Origin: Caldicellulosiruptor danielii | GTDB lineage: Bacteria; Bacillota; Thermoanaerobacteria; Caldicellulosiruptorales; Caldicellulosiruptoraceae | Assembly: GCF_034343125.1 (NCBI RefSeq) | Contig: NZ_CP139957.1 | Span: forward strand, 1,263,001-1,327,000 | Direction: 5' to 3' | DNA length: 64,000 bases | Shown here: positions 18,070 to 26,263 of the stretch, in pieces | Layout of the letters: each line of letters opens with the position of its first letter | Numbering within the stretch: the stretch's first letter is position 1 | Notes under the pieces: generated by a model | Told to the model about the DNA's origin: nothing | What the model saw: the letters and a program-made list of their open reading frames with translations, nothing else | Database searches by the model: none | Position numbers and translations under genes: made by a program

Positions 18070-19827
18070 TTGAGAAAAACAAAAATAATTTGTACATTGG
18101 GTCCAGCGACTGACTCAGAGGAGATAATAAGAAAGCTTGTTGAAAATGGAATGGATGTTGCGAGATTAAATTTTTCTCATGGTACTCATGAAGAGCATAA
18201 GAAAAAGATTGACATGGTAAAAAAAATAAGAGAAGAACTTGACAAGCCTATTCCCATTTTGCTTGATACCAAAGGGCCAGAAATAAGAATAGGCTTTTTT
18301 AAGGATGACAAAGTAGAACTAAAAGAGGGTCAGAAATTTGTGTTGACTGTAGAAGAAATCTTGGGAAATGAGGAGATTGTGAGTATAACTTATAAAGAAC
18401 TTGTTGAGGATGTAAAACAAGGTGATAAAATCCTGATAGATGATGGACTTATTGAGCTTATTGTTGAGGACAAGACAGAAAAGAATATAATCTGCAAGGT
18501 AAAAAATGGAGGAGTTTTAACCAACCAGAAAGGGGTAAATGTTCCGGGTATACCCATAAGACTTCCTGCACTTACCCAGAAAGATAAAGAGGATATTCTG
18601 TTTGGAATAGAAAATGATGTAGATTTTATAGCAGCCTCATTTATAAGAAAGGCAAGTGACGTTGTTGAAATCAGAGAGTTTCTGAACAAAAATGGAGGAA
18701 AGGACATTTTAATAATTGCAAAGATAGAAACTCAAGAAGGTGTTGCCAACTGCGACGAAATAATAAGGGTTGCAGACGGAATTATGGTTGCAAGAGGAGA
18801 TTTAGGGGTAGAACTTCCTTTTGAGGAAGTGCCCCTTGTTCAAAAAATGCTCATTGAAAAGTGCTACAAAGCAGGAAAGCCTGTCATAACAGCAACACAG
18901 ATGCTTGAATCCATGATACGAAATCCAAGACCTACCAGGGCAGAGGTTAGCGATATTGCTAATGCCATATTTGATGGCACTTCTGCAATAATGCTCTCTG
19001 GCGAGACGGCAATGGGCAAATACCCCGTTGAAAGTGTTGCTACAATGGCAAAAATTGCAGAGAGAGTGGAAAATCAAATTGATTATATCAAGAGATTTCA
19101 GTCTCAGGTATTTGATATGCCTGTCAATGTCACAAATGCTATCTCGCATGCAACTTGTACAACCGCACATGACCTTGGCGCAAAGGCTATTATAACTGTG
19201 ACGAAGTCAGGTAACACTGCAAGAATGGTGTCAAAATTCAGACCTGCTTGTCCGATTATTGCAACCACACCTTGTGAGAAGGTAAGAAGACAGTTGAATC
19301 TGTCATGGGGTGTGTATCCATTTTTGGCAGAGTACAAGAGTTCTACCGATGATATATTTGACCATGCTGTTGAGATAGCTGTGAAATCCAAGATTGTGAA
19401 AAATGGAGATTTGGTTGTCATTACTGCTGGAGTTCCTGTTGGTGTGAGTGGAACAACAAATATACTTAAAGTTCATGCTGTAGGACATGTTCTGGTTGAA
19501 GGGCGAGGTTGGGGAAGTGGAAAGGTGACAAGCAGGGTATGCGTTGTGAAAAATATTAATGAGCTCAAGCAGAATTTTGAAGATGGAGATATAATAGTTA
19601 CAAGCCAAACAAATAATGAGTTTATACCTTACATGAAAAGGGCTTCGGGAATTATCACAGAAGAGGGTGGACAGAACTCTCATGCAGTAATTGTAGGTGC
19701 TGCACTTGATATCCCTGTAATCACAGATGCCAAAAATGCATTGGAGATATTAAAAACAGGGATTGTGGTTACAATTGATACTCAAAAAGGAATAGTATTT
19801 AGTGGAGAGCAGAAGACAGAAGAATAA
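18070..19827 (+). CDS. pyk: Pyruvate kinase with C-terminal PEP-utiliser domain
   Basis: Makes pyruvate and ATP from phosphoenolpyruvate and ADP. The barrel has LDTKGPEIR, the catalytic IIAKIETQEG and the MVARGDLGVE and ATQMLESMI signatures. The C-terminal 110 residues are an extra swivelling domain with EEGGQNSHAVI, as in Bacillus and Geobacillus enzymes (about 585 aa). That domain keeps the histidine position but is not known to carry phosphate in this family. I chose TTG 18070, 7 nt after GTGGAGGG; TTG 18064 is too near the SD. Confidence 0.96.
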   Translation: MRKTKIICTLGPATDSEEIIRKLVENGMDVARLNFSHGTHEEHKKKIDMVKKIREELDKPIPILLDTKGPEIRIGFFKDDKVELKEGQKFVLTVEEILGNEEIVSITYKELVEDVKQGDKILIDDGLIELIVEDKTEKNIICKVKNGGVLTNQKGVNVPGIPIRLPALTQKDKEDILFGIENDVDFIAASFIRKASDVVEIREFLNKNGGKDILIIAKIETQEGVANCDEIIRVADGIMVARGDLGVELPFEEVPLVQKMLIEKCYKAGKPVITATQMLESMIRNPRPTRAEVSDIANAIFDGTSAIMLSGETAMGKYPVESVATMAKIAERVENQIDYIKRFQSQVFDMPVNVTNAISHATCTTAHDLGAKAIITVTKSGNTARMVSKFRPACPIIATTPCEKVRRQLNLSWGVYPFLAEYKSSTDDIFDHAVEIAVKSKIVKNGDLVVITAGVPVGVSGTTNILKVHAVGHVLVEGRGWGSGKVTSRVCVVKNINELKQNFEDGDIIVTSQTNNEFIPYMKRASGIITEEGGQNSHAVIVGAALDIPVITDAKNALEILKTGIVVTIDTQKGIVFSGEQKTEE

Positions 19828-19848
19828 AAGTTTTAGGGGTAACAAATA

Positions 19849-20268
19849 ATGATAGAAATAGAATTAATAGTCAGATATGCTGAAACAGATAGAATGGGTG
19901 TTGCACATCACTCAAATTATTTTGTGTGGTTTGAAGCAGCTCGTACAGAGCTTATAAAAAAGGTGGGTATCTGTTATTCGCAGATTGAAAATGAGCTTGG
20001 AGTGTATCTGCCACTTATAAGCTGTTCTTGCGATTTTAAGAGAGCTTGCTTTTACGAAGATAAGATAATCGTGAGTGCAAGCGTTAATAATTTAACGCCT
20101 ACGAGAATAAAATTTTACTATGAAGTTAAAAGAGATGGGGTTTTATGTGCAATAGGTTTTACAGAACATGCCTTTGTTGATAAAAATTTTAAACCAATAA
20201 ATCTGCAGAAAAAAAACAAGGATTTGTTTTTGAATTTTGAAAAGCTGTGGGCGGAAGACAAATTGTAA
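19849..20268 (+). CDS. YbgC/4-hydroxybenzoyl-CoA-type acyl-CoA thioesterase
   Basis: Hot-dog fold thioesterase of 139 aa. The family signature is RYAETDRMGVAHHSNYF (residues 9-25), with the catalytic aspartate D14 and conserved H20-H21, followed by WFEAARTELIKKVG. Such enzymes hydrolyse short or medium acyl-CoA or acyl-ACP; the substrate cannot be predicted here. It follows pyk by 21 nt and is probably cotranscribed. SD is AGGGGTAAC. Confidence 0.85.
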   Translation: MIEIELIVRYAETDRMGVAHHSNYFVWFEAARTELIKKVGICYSQIENELGVYLPLISCSCDFKRACFYEDKIIVSASVNNLTPTRIKFYYEVKRDGVLCAIGFTEHAFVDKNFKPINLQKKNKDLFLNFEKLWAEDKL

Positions 20269-20281
20269 TGTTTAAAATTGT

Positions 20282-20311
20282 TTGACATATCTTAAATAAG
20301 TGAGTTATAAT
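20282..20311 (+). promoter_or_regulatory. Promoter for rpsU-yqeY
   Basis: Perfect TTGACA (20282-20287), an 18-nt spacer and perfect TATAAT (20306-20311), 56 nt before rpsU. Confidence 0.8.
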
Positions 20312-20366
20312 AATACCATAGTCCTGAGGTAGTGTTTTTGAGCCTGGTTTGAGGGGAGGGAAATTG

Positions 20367-20543
20367 ATGTCAGAAGTAAGAGTGGGTGAGAACGAATCAC
20401 TCGATAGTGCCCTCAGAAGATTTAAAAAGAAATGTGCAGAAGCTGGGGTTTTAGCTGAGCTCAGAAAAAGAGAGCACTATGAAAGCCCAAGCGTCAGAAG
20501 AAAGAAAAAGTCAGAAGCTGCACGTAGGAGAAAGCGCAGATAA
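20367..20543 (+). CDS. rpsU: 30S ribosomal protein S21
   Basis: A 58-aa basic protein with the S21 opening [20 protein letters not shown] and the Arg/Lys-rich end ARRRKRR. S21 helps mRNA pairing on the 30S platform. I chose the ATG at 20367 after GAGGGGAGGG; an upstream in-frame start at 20349 would place the SD inside the gene. It has its own strong promoter and is followed by yqeY, the usual partner. Confidence 0.97.
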
Positions 20544-20562
20544 GGATTAGGAGGCGTTTTTG

Positions 20563-21009
20563 TTGAGTCTCAAAGATAAGCTCCTTGAAGATTATAAAAC
20601 TGCTATGAAAGAAAAGGATGTTGTCAGAAAAAATGTTGTTGGTATGGTGAGAGCTGCTATATTGCAGTTTGAAAAGGACAACAAGGTGGTTCTTGACGAC
20701 AGTGGAGTGTTGAATGTTATCGCAAAGGAGATTAAAAAGAGAAAAGACAGTTTACCTGAATATATAAAAAGTGGCAGACAGGATTTGATTGATGAGTTAA
20801 ATAGAGAGATTGAAATTTTGAACTCTTACCTTCCCCCCATGCTTAGTGAAGAACAAATAGAGCAGCTTGTAAAGGAAACTATAGAAGTTATAAAACCTAA
20901 TGGAATGAAAGATATGGGGAAGGTAATGCAAGAGGTTATGAAAAGGGTAAGTGGAAGAGCAGAAGGAAAGGTTGTTAGTGAGATTGTTAAAAAATATTTG
21001 CAACAGTAA
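20563..21009 (+). CDS. yqeY: YqeY/GatB-tail domain protein
   Basis: A helical protein of 148 aa resembling the C-terminal tRNA-binding tail of GatB. Segments such as LKDKLLEDYKTAMKEKD, EIEILNSYLPPMLSEEQIE and GMKDMGKVMQEVMKRVSGRA are typical. The family is often encoded after rpsU and is proposed to bind tRNA; its role is not settled. Of two adjacent TTG codons I chose the second (20563), 8 nt after AGGAGG. Confidence 0.9.
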   Translation: MSLKDKLLEDYKTAMKEKDVVRKNVVGMVRAAILQFEKDNKVVLDDSGVLNVIAKEIKKRKDSLPEYIKSGRQDLIDELNREIEILNSYLPPMLSEEQIEQLVKETIEVIKPNGMKDMGKVMQEVMKRVSGRAEGKVVSEIVKKYLQQ

Positions 21010-21029
21010 ATAGAATAGTTGAAAAATTG

Positions 21030-21075
21030 AAAGTGGCCTTCTTGGTGCAAAAACAGAAGGTCACTTTTTTATTTT
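21030..21075 (+). terminator. Terminator after yqeY
   Basis: Stem AAAGTGGCCTTCT (21030-21042) with AGAAGGTCACTTT (21055-21067), one G-T pair, 12-nt loop, followed by TTTATTTT. Confidence 0.85.
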
Positions 21076-21144
21076 GGAATAAGTTATAAAAAAATTTGAG
21101 GAAAAATAAAATAGAGGTGAACCTTAATTTTATATAAGACCTTT

Positions 21145-21447
21145 ATGCTAAAGATGTCAAAGAAAAATTTAAGAGAGTTTGCTTTGCTATCTCAGCTTCC
21201 CCGAGAAGTTATGACAGACCAGCCGAGAATTACTTTGATAGCTGACCAGGAGATTGTTGTTGAGAACCATAAAGGACTCATTTGTTATGAAGATACTTTT
21301 GTAAAAGTAAACACAAATATCTCTCCTCTTGCAATTGAGGGAGATAAACTTGTAATTGAAAGAATGGACAGCGAAACAATTTTTATAAGAGGAAGAATAA
21401 AGTCAGTAAAATATTTTTTCGATCCCGCACAAGGGAGAAGTGATTGA
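21145..21447 (+). CDS. yqfC: Sporulation protein YqfC
   Basis: A 100-aa protein of the YqfC family, expressed in the mother cell in Bacillus. The core is LPREVMTDQPRITLIADQEI followed by VENHKGLICYED. It directly precedes yqfD and phoH, the conserved order. The start is uncertain: neither ATG (21145, 21154) has a good SD, while a strong GAGGTGA at 21114-21120 is 6 nt before an in-frame ATT at 21127. I annotate the first ATG. The exact function is unknown even in model species. Confidence 0.87.
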   Translation: MLKMSKKNLREFALLSQLPREVMTDQPRITLIADQEIVVENHKGLICYEDTFVKVNTNISPLAIEGDKLVIERMDSETIFIRGRIKSVKYFFDPAQGRSD

Positions 21448-21450
21448 AAG

Positions 21451-22596
21451 GTGTGCAGTGGAAGACTTGTTTTAAAAGTAGAAGGAGAGAATCTAAATAA
21501 ATTTTTGAATATGCTTATTTTCAATAAGATTTTACTTAAATTGTATTCCAAACAGGACAATACTATTATTATAGGTGTCTCAACCAAAGATTTTAAAAAA
21601 GTAATAAAGATAGCAAAAAGAATAAAGTGCAGAATGAACATTTTAGAGAAAAATGGAATATATTTCTATTTAAAGGAGCTAACGTTATGGAAAGTAATTA
21701 TAGTTGGAGTATGTGTTTTTATTTTAATAGTTTTTAATCAGTTTATTTTTGACATAGCTATTTCAAGCCATGGTTCTGCAGACATGTTGTTGAATGAAAA
21801 AATAAAAGAAAAACTTTACCAGTACAATATAAAGCCTTTTATGCTGAAAAATAAAATTGATGAAAAAATACTTGAAAGCAAACTTCTTGCTGATTTGGGT
21901 GATTTGATGTGGGTAAAGGTGAAAAAAGAAGGTGCTCGTCTGTTTGTGGAGTATGTAAAAAGAGAAACGGCAGAAATTGAGAACAAGAAAGGACGAATAT
22001 TTGCAGCAAGTAGCGGAGTTATAAAAAAAATAATCTTAAAATCAGGAAATTTACTTGTCAAAGAAGGTGATACTGTAGTATGCGGACAGCTTCTTGTAGA
22101 TAATAAAGTAACTTCCAAAGATGGAATTGAGTATTACGAAGATGCAAATGCCCAAATTGAGGCAATCACATTTTATACCATTCCTGCAGCTTTTACTATT
22201 CCTTTATATCAAAAAGAATACATTTCAAAAGCAACAGTTCCATACATAAAAGTTGGTAATTATGAAATTAAACTTAAAAATATAGTTACTAAGAACGAGA
22301 ATTGTGATAAAATTAAAATAAAAGAGTATAAACTTTCACCTTTGGCTATTTGGGTGGGAACATATGAAATTAAAAGATACAAGCTGAAAAGTTTTGTACC
22401 TACGCTTGTTCAAATAAAAGAAAAGGTTAAAAAAGAATGTGACCAAAAGTTTATGGCACTTACGAAAAATAAAAAGATAATAAACGTTTTGTCAGTTCGC
22501 ACACATATAAAAATGATAAAGAAAAAAGGTGACATAAGGATAATTGAATGCCAAAGAAATTATGAATGCTTAGAAGAGATTGGCATAAAAAAATAA
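21451..22596 (+). CDS. yqfD: Sporulation protein YqfD
   Basis: A 381-aa membrane protein of the YqfD family, needed for efficient sporulation in Bacillus. The N-terminal 85 residues are cytosolic. One membrane helix follows (about 87-110, VIIVGVCVFILIVF), then a large extracytoplasmic domain with LADLGDLMWVKVKKEGARL and a biotin-lipoyl-like hairpin near VKEGDTVVCGQLL. It starts GTG, 3 nt after yqfC. No enzymatic motif is visible. Confidence 0.88.
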   Translation: MCSGRLVLKVEGENLNKFLNMLIFNKILLKLYSKQDNTIIIGVSTKDFKKVIKIAKRIKCRMNILEKNGIYFYLKELTLWKVIIVGVCVFILIVFNQFIFDIAISSHGSADMLLNEKIKEKLYQYNIKPFMLKNKIDEKILESKLLADLGDLMWVKVKKEGARLFVEYVKRETAEIENKKGRIFAASSGVIKKIILKSGNLLVKEGDTVVCGQLLVDNKVTSKDGIEYYEDANAQIEAITFYTIPAAFTIPLYQKEYISKATVPYIKVGNYEIKLKNIVTKNENCDKIKIKEYKLSPLAIWVGTYEIKRYKLKSFVPTLVQIKEKVKKECDQKFMALTKNKKIINVLSVRTHIKMIKKKGDIRIIECQRNYECLEEIGIKK

Positions 22597-22618
22597 AATC
22601 ATAGGAGGTCAGAAATAT

Positions 22619-23596
22619 TTGGAAGAAAGACTTATTTCAACTTTAAACATTGAAGACACCAAAGAACTTTGGAATATATTTGGTGAGTTTGATTCTAAGG
22701 TAAGGACGTTGGAAGAGCTTTTGAATGTAAATATTGTTTTTAGAGACAATGGTATAAAAATAATAGGCAGTAGTCCAGAAAATATAACCAAGGCTGAAAA
22801 GACAATAAAAATATTACATGACATGGAGAAGAAAAAATTAGATATTGATGAACATACCATCCGCTATATAGTAGAAACCTTAGAAGATGAAGAAATAAGA
22901 AGCTTAGAAAATGATGTTATCTTTATAACTCATAGAGGCAAACAGGTAAAACCTAAAACTCTTGGGCAAAAGCGATATATAAACGCAATTATGAACAATA
23001 CAATTGTGTTTGGCATTGGACCTGCAGGTACAGGAAAGACTTATCTGGCTATGGCAATGGCTATTCATTACCTCAAAAAGAAAGAAGTAAGCAAGATTAT
23101 TCTCACAAGACCGGCTGTTGAGGCAGGTGAAAAATTAGGATTTTTGCCTGGAGATTTGCAAACAAAGGTAGACCCATACTTGCGACCAATTTATGATGCA
23201 CTGCATGACCTAATTGGCACAGAAACTTACCAGCGGTATATGGAAAGAGGAGTAATTGAGGTTGCACCGCTTGCATACATGCGCGGAAGGACATTAGATG
23301 ATGCTTTTATAATCTTAGATGAGGCTCAAAACACAACTTCAGAACAGATGAAGATGTTTTTGACAAGGCTTGGTTTTGGTTCAAAGGCAGTGGTAACTGG
23401 TGATATTACTCAGATTGACTTGCCAAGTGGTGTTGAGTCGGGTCTTGTCCAGGTAACAAAAATACTGAGAGATATTGAAGGAATAGAATTTGTTTTTTTG
23501 ACATATCAGGATGTTGTTCGTCATCAGCTGGTTCAGAAAATTATAAATGCTTACAACAGGTATGAAGAAAAAAGAAAGGAGAAACAAAAGGTATAG
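22619..23596 (+). CDS. phoH: PhoH family ATPase (PhoH-L)
   Basis: A 325-aa P-loop ATPase related to RNA helicases. The N-terminal KH-like segment is followed by Walker A FGIGPAGTGKTYLAM and Walker B FIILDEAQNTT, with TRPAVEAGEKLGFLPGD and VVTGDITQIDLP between and after. PhoH next to ybeY is a widely conserved pairing linked to rRNA processing. The start is TTG, 10 nt after AGGAGG. Confidence 0.95.
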   Translation: MEERLISTLNIEDTKELWNIFGEFDSKVRTLEELLNVNIVFRDNGIKIIGSSPENITKAEKTIKILHDMEKKKLDIDEHTIRYIVETLEDEEIRSLENDVIFITHRGKQVKPKTLGQKRYINAIMNNTIVFGIGPAGTGKTYLAMAMAIHYLKKKEVSKIILTRPAVEAGEKLGFLPGDLQTKVDPYLRPIYDALHDLIGTETYQRYMERGVIEVAPLAYMRGRTLDDAFIILDEAQNTTSEQMKMFLTRLGFGSKAVVTGDITQIDLPSGVESGLVQVTKILRDIEGIEFVFLTYQDVVRHQLVQKIINAYNRYEEKRKEKQKV

Positions 23597-23598
23597 TT

Positions 23599-25110
23599 AT
23601 GTTTAAAAACTTTGGACGATGGCATGAAAAAAAGAAGATATATTTTTATCGATTTATTCTTTTTTGCTCTTTTTTTGGGACCTCGTTGCTATTGATAGCA
23701 CTGTCTAAAAGAAAAGAAACACCTATAATTTGGGATAAAATCTTTCGATTTTTTAATCCTGATATAAAATATTCTAAATTTAGAATAGCCGGTGATTTGT
23801 CAGCTGCCATTTTATTAATTTTGATACTTTCTCTAATAATGGGAGTGTATTTTTATCTTTTTGAAAAAAAATTTTTAGACAGCTGCAGGGATATGGCAGC
23901 AACAAGCGCTATTATAGTTTTAAGTCTTCTGTTAATAAAGTTTCTTCTTCCCATACCAACATATGCTGTGCCGGCTTTTGTTGGAGTTATTTTGATTTCT
24001 CTTTTGGTTGACGTTAGAGTTTCAATTATTTTTAATATGGTACTCTCAATTGTAACCTTGCTAATTGTGGGGACGGATAACCTCAGTTTTGCTCTTCATC
24101 TTTTTGTTACAGGAAGTTTATGCGCAATTGTATCACATAGTATTCATAACAGACTACAATTTTTATCTCACGGTTTTTTGGCCAGTTTAATATCCTCGCT
24201 TTTTGTTTTATCAACTGAACTGGTATTTAAAATAAATGGAGCTGAGGTGTTAACCACTTTAGCAAATTCTTTTATTGGAACGGCGCTTTCGTTTATTATT
24301 GCGTATGGAACTCTACCTGTGTGGGAGTACTTGTTTGATTTTACAACCCCGATTAGACTTATGGAGCTTTCTAATCCCAACCATCCGCTGTTAAAAAAAC
24401 TTTTACTTGAAGCTCCAGGTACTTACCATCACAGTTTAATAGTAGGAAATTTAGCTGAGATTGCATGTGAGGCAGTCGGCGGAAACTATCTTCTTGCACG
24501 CATAGGTGCTTATTATCACGACATAGGAAAATTAAAAAGACCTTTTTATTTTAAAGAAAACCAGATTCTTGAAGAAGACCCTCACAACAGGATAACTCCT
24601 ACTCTTTCAGCTCTAATAATAATTTCACATACAAAAGATGGGGTGGAGATTGGGAAGGAATACAGGCTACCGAGACAAGTTCTTGATATTATAAAACAAC
24701 ATCATGGTACTACTAAGGTGGCATTTTTTTATGGAAAAGCGCTAAGTCAAAATCAGCAAGTGAGCGAAGAAAAGTTTAGGTATGATGGACCAATTCCTCA
24801 GAGTAAAGAAGCTGCAATTGTTATGTTGGCTGACTCTGTTGAAGCAGCTGTCAGGGCTCTTTCTTCTCCGACGCCTCAACTGATTGAGGCTTCTATAAGA
24901 AATGTTATACAAGAAAAGCTTCTGGATGGGCAGCTAAATAACAGCGATTTGACGTTTAGAGAGCTGGAGGTTATATCTGAAAGTTTCATCAAAGTTTTAA
25001 CTGGTGTTTTTCACAAGAGGGTTAGTTATAACATATATGAAGATTCTTCAAACAAAGCAGATGAGGTGATAGTGAGAAGTGAAAATATTCATTCAAAATC
25101 AGCAGGATAA
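23599..25110 (+). CDS. pgpH: PgpH/YqfF-type membrane HD-domain phosphodiesterase, short form
   Basis: PgpH hydrolyses cyclic di-AMP at the membrane. The HD domain shows LEAPGTYHHSLIVGNLAE, YYHDIGKLKRP and IKQHHGTTKVAFFY with the expected metal ligands. Several membrane helices precede it, from about 70 to 250. The usual 700-aa protein has a large extracytoplasmic 7TMR-HDED domain between the first helix (here about 14-36) and the rest. Here only some 30 residues stand in its place, giving 503 aa, so this form lacks the external sensor. It sits in the conserved phoH-pgpH-ybeY order. Confidence 0.88.
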   Translation: MFKNFGRWHEKKKIYFYRFILFCSFFGTSLLLIALSKRKETPIIWDKIFRFFNPDIKYSKFRIAGDLSAAILLILILSLIMGVYFYLFEKKFLDSCRDMAATSAIIVLSLLLIKFLLPIPTYAVPAFVGVILISLLVDVRVSIIFNMVLSIVTLLIVGTDNLSFALHLFVTGSLCAIVSHSIHNRLQFLSHGFLASLISSLFVLSTELVFKINGAEVLTTLANSFIGTALSFIIAYGTLPVWEYLFDFTTPIRLMELSNPNHPLLKKLLLEAPGTYHHSLIVGNLAEIACEAVGGNYLLARIGAYYHDIGKLKRPFYFKENQILEEDPHNRITPTLSALIIISHTKDGVEIGKEYRLPRQVLDIIKQHHGTTKVAFFYGKALSQNQQVSEEKFRYDGPIPQSKEAAIVMLADSVEAAVRALSSPTPQLIEASIRNVIQEKLLDGQLNNSDLTFRELEVISESFIKVLTGVFHKRVSYNIYEDSSNKADEVIVRSENIHSKSAG

Positions 25111-25555
25111 GGTTGATGTTAACCAGCACATTTCGAAGATAATTGAAGAGTCGGTAGTAAATACCATTAAGGTTTTCTTGGAAGAAGAGAACTTTGAAAT
25201 AAGCGTACTCATAGTTGACAACAACTTCATAAAGGAACTCAATAGAAATTATAGGAATGTCAATAAAGAAACAGATGTACTATCTTTTCCTATATTTGAA
25301 TTCAAAAATGGGAAGCTTTTAGAAGATATAGTAATTATGGAGGATGAAATTCCGCTTGGTGACATTGTAATTTCAATCGAAAAGGCAGCACAGCAGGCGA
25401 AAGAATTTGGTCACTCATTGGAAAGAGAGGTTGCTTATTTGACTGTGCATTCTGTGTTGCATCTTTTGGGTTTTGATCACATAGAAGAAGATGATAGAAA
25501 AGTGATGAGAGAGTATGAAGAGCAAATTTTACAGAGTATGGGGTTGACAAGATGA
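25079..25555 (+). CDS. ybeY: Endoribonuclease YbeY (16S rRNA maturation)
   Basis: A zinc metalloprotein of 158 aa needed for 16S rRNA 3' processing and ribosome quality control. The zinc motif HSVLHLLGFDH has the three ligand histidines, and NRNYRNVNKETDVLSFP is the conserved substrate-side segment. The start is GTG 25079, inside the last 32 nt of pgpH, 9 nt after GAGGTGA, so the two are coupled. It overlaps the next gene by 4 nt (ATGA). Confidence 0.95.
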   Translation: MKIFIQNQQDKVDVNQHISKIIEESVVNTIKVFLEEENFEISVLIVDNNFIKELNRNYRNVNKETDVLSFPIFEFKNGKLLEDIVIMEDEIPLGDIVISIEKAAQQAKEFGHSLEREVAYLTVHSVLHLLGFDHIEEDDRKVMREYEEQILQSMGLTR

Positions 25556-26250
25556 ACAAAAGAAGGACCTTGCTGGAGAGCTTTGACAATGCAATAAACG
25601 GGATAATAATTGCATTTAAAACTCAGAGGAATATGAAGATTCATTTTATAATAACTTTTGCAATTCTTTTTTTGACTATTCTCTTCAAACTTAACAAGAT
25701 TGAGACTATATTAGTACTAATTTGTATTGGTTTAGTTATCACAACAGAACTTATAAATACCGCAATAGAAAATGCTATAGACCTTATTGCGAAAGAGTTT
25801 AAACCAAAAGCAAAGATTGCAAAAGATGTGGCAGCAGGGGCTGTGTTGGTGTCTGCCTTGATGTCATTGACTATAGGGTATTTTCTTTTTTATGATAAAA
25901 TAAAGTTGCCAATGGAGTTAACACTTAAACATATAAGAGGTATTTCTTTTCATGTAGTGTTTTTATCCCTAATAATTGTTGCAATGGTCATAATAGTTGT
26001 AAAAGCTATTACAAATAGAACAAAGTTCATGCAGGGCGGAATGCCAAGCGGTCATACTGCTTTGGCTTTTGCTGCGGCAACTTCTATTTTAATGCTCACA
26101 AACAACCTCATAATAGTATCGCTTGCTCTTTTTTTGGCTCTATTAGTACTTGAGAGCAGGATAGAGGCAAAGATTCATACAGTTTGGGAGACTGTTGTAG
26201 GCGCAATTATTGGAGTTCTTGTAACCCTTTTGATATTCAAGATAAAATGA
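25552..26250 (+). CDS. dgkA: DgkA-type undecaprenol/diacylglycerol kinase fused to a PAP2 phosphatase domain
   Basis: Residues 1-120 are a DgkA family kinase: SFDNAINGIIIAFKTQRNM, and the conserved TTELINTAIENAIDLI. Residues 125-232 are a PAP2-type domain with PSGHTA, then SRIEAKIH followed by a Glu four residues on, where Asp is more usual. In this family the kinase phosphorylates undecaprenol and PAP2 enzymes dephosphorylate undecaprenyl pyrophosphate, so the fusion could recycle the cell-wall lipid carrier. It starts ATG with a 4-nt overlap with ybeY. Both domains are membrane embedded. The domain calls are firm; the joint role is inference. Confidence 0.88.
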   Translation: MNKRRTLLESFDNAINGIIIAFKTQRNMKIHFIITFAILFLTILFKLNKIETILVLICIGLVITTELINTAIENAIDLIAKEFKPKAKIAKDVAAGAVLVSALMSLTIGYFLFYDKIKLPMELTLKHIRGISFHVVFLSLIIVAMVIIVVKAITNRTKFMQGGMPSGHTALAFAAATSILMLTNNLIIVSLALFLALLVLESRIEAKIHTVWETVVGAIIGVLVTLLIFKIK

Positions 26251-26263
26251 AGGAGGGACCTTT

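Noticed and set aside
24236-24260. A Rex-like string TGTTAACCACTTTAGC inside pgpH
   Set aside because: It matches only 9 of 12 core positions, is inside a coding region and is away from any start or promoter.
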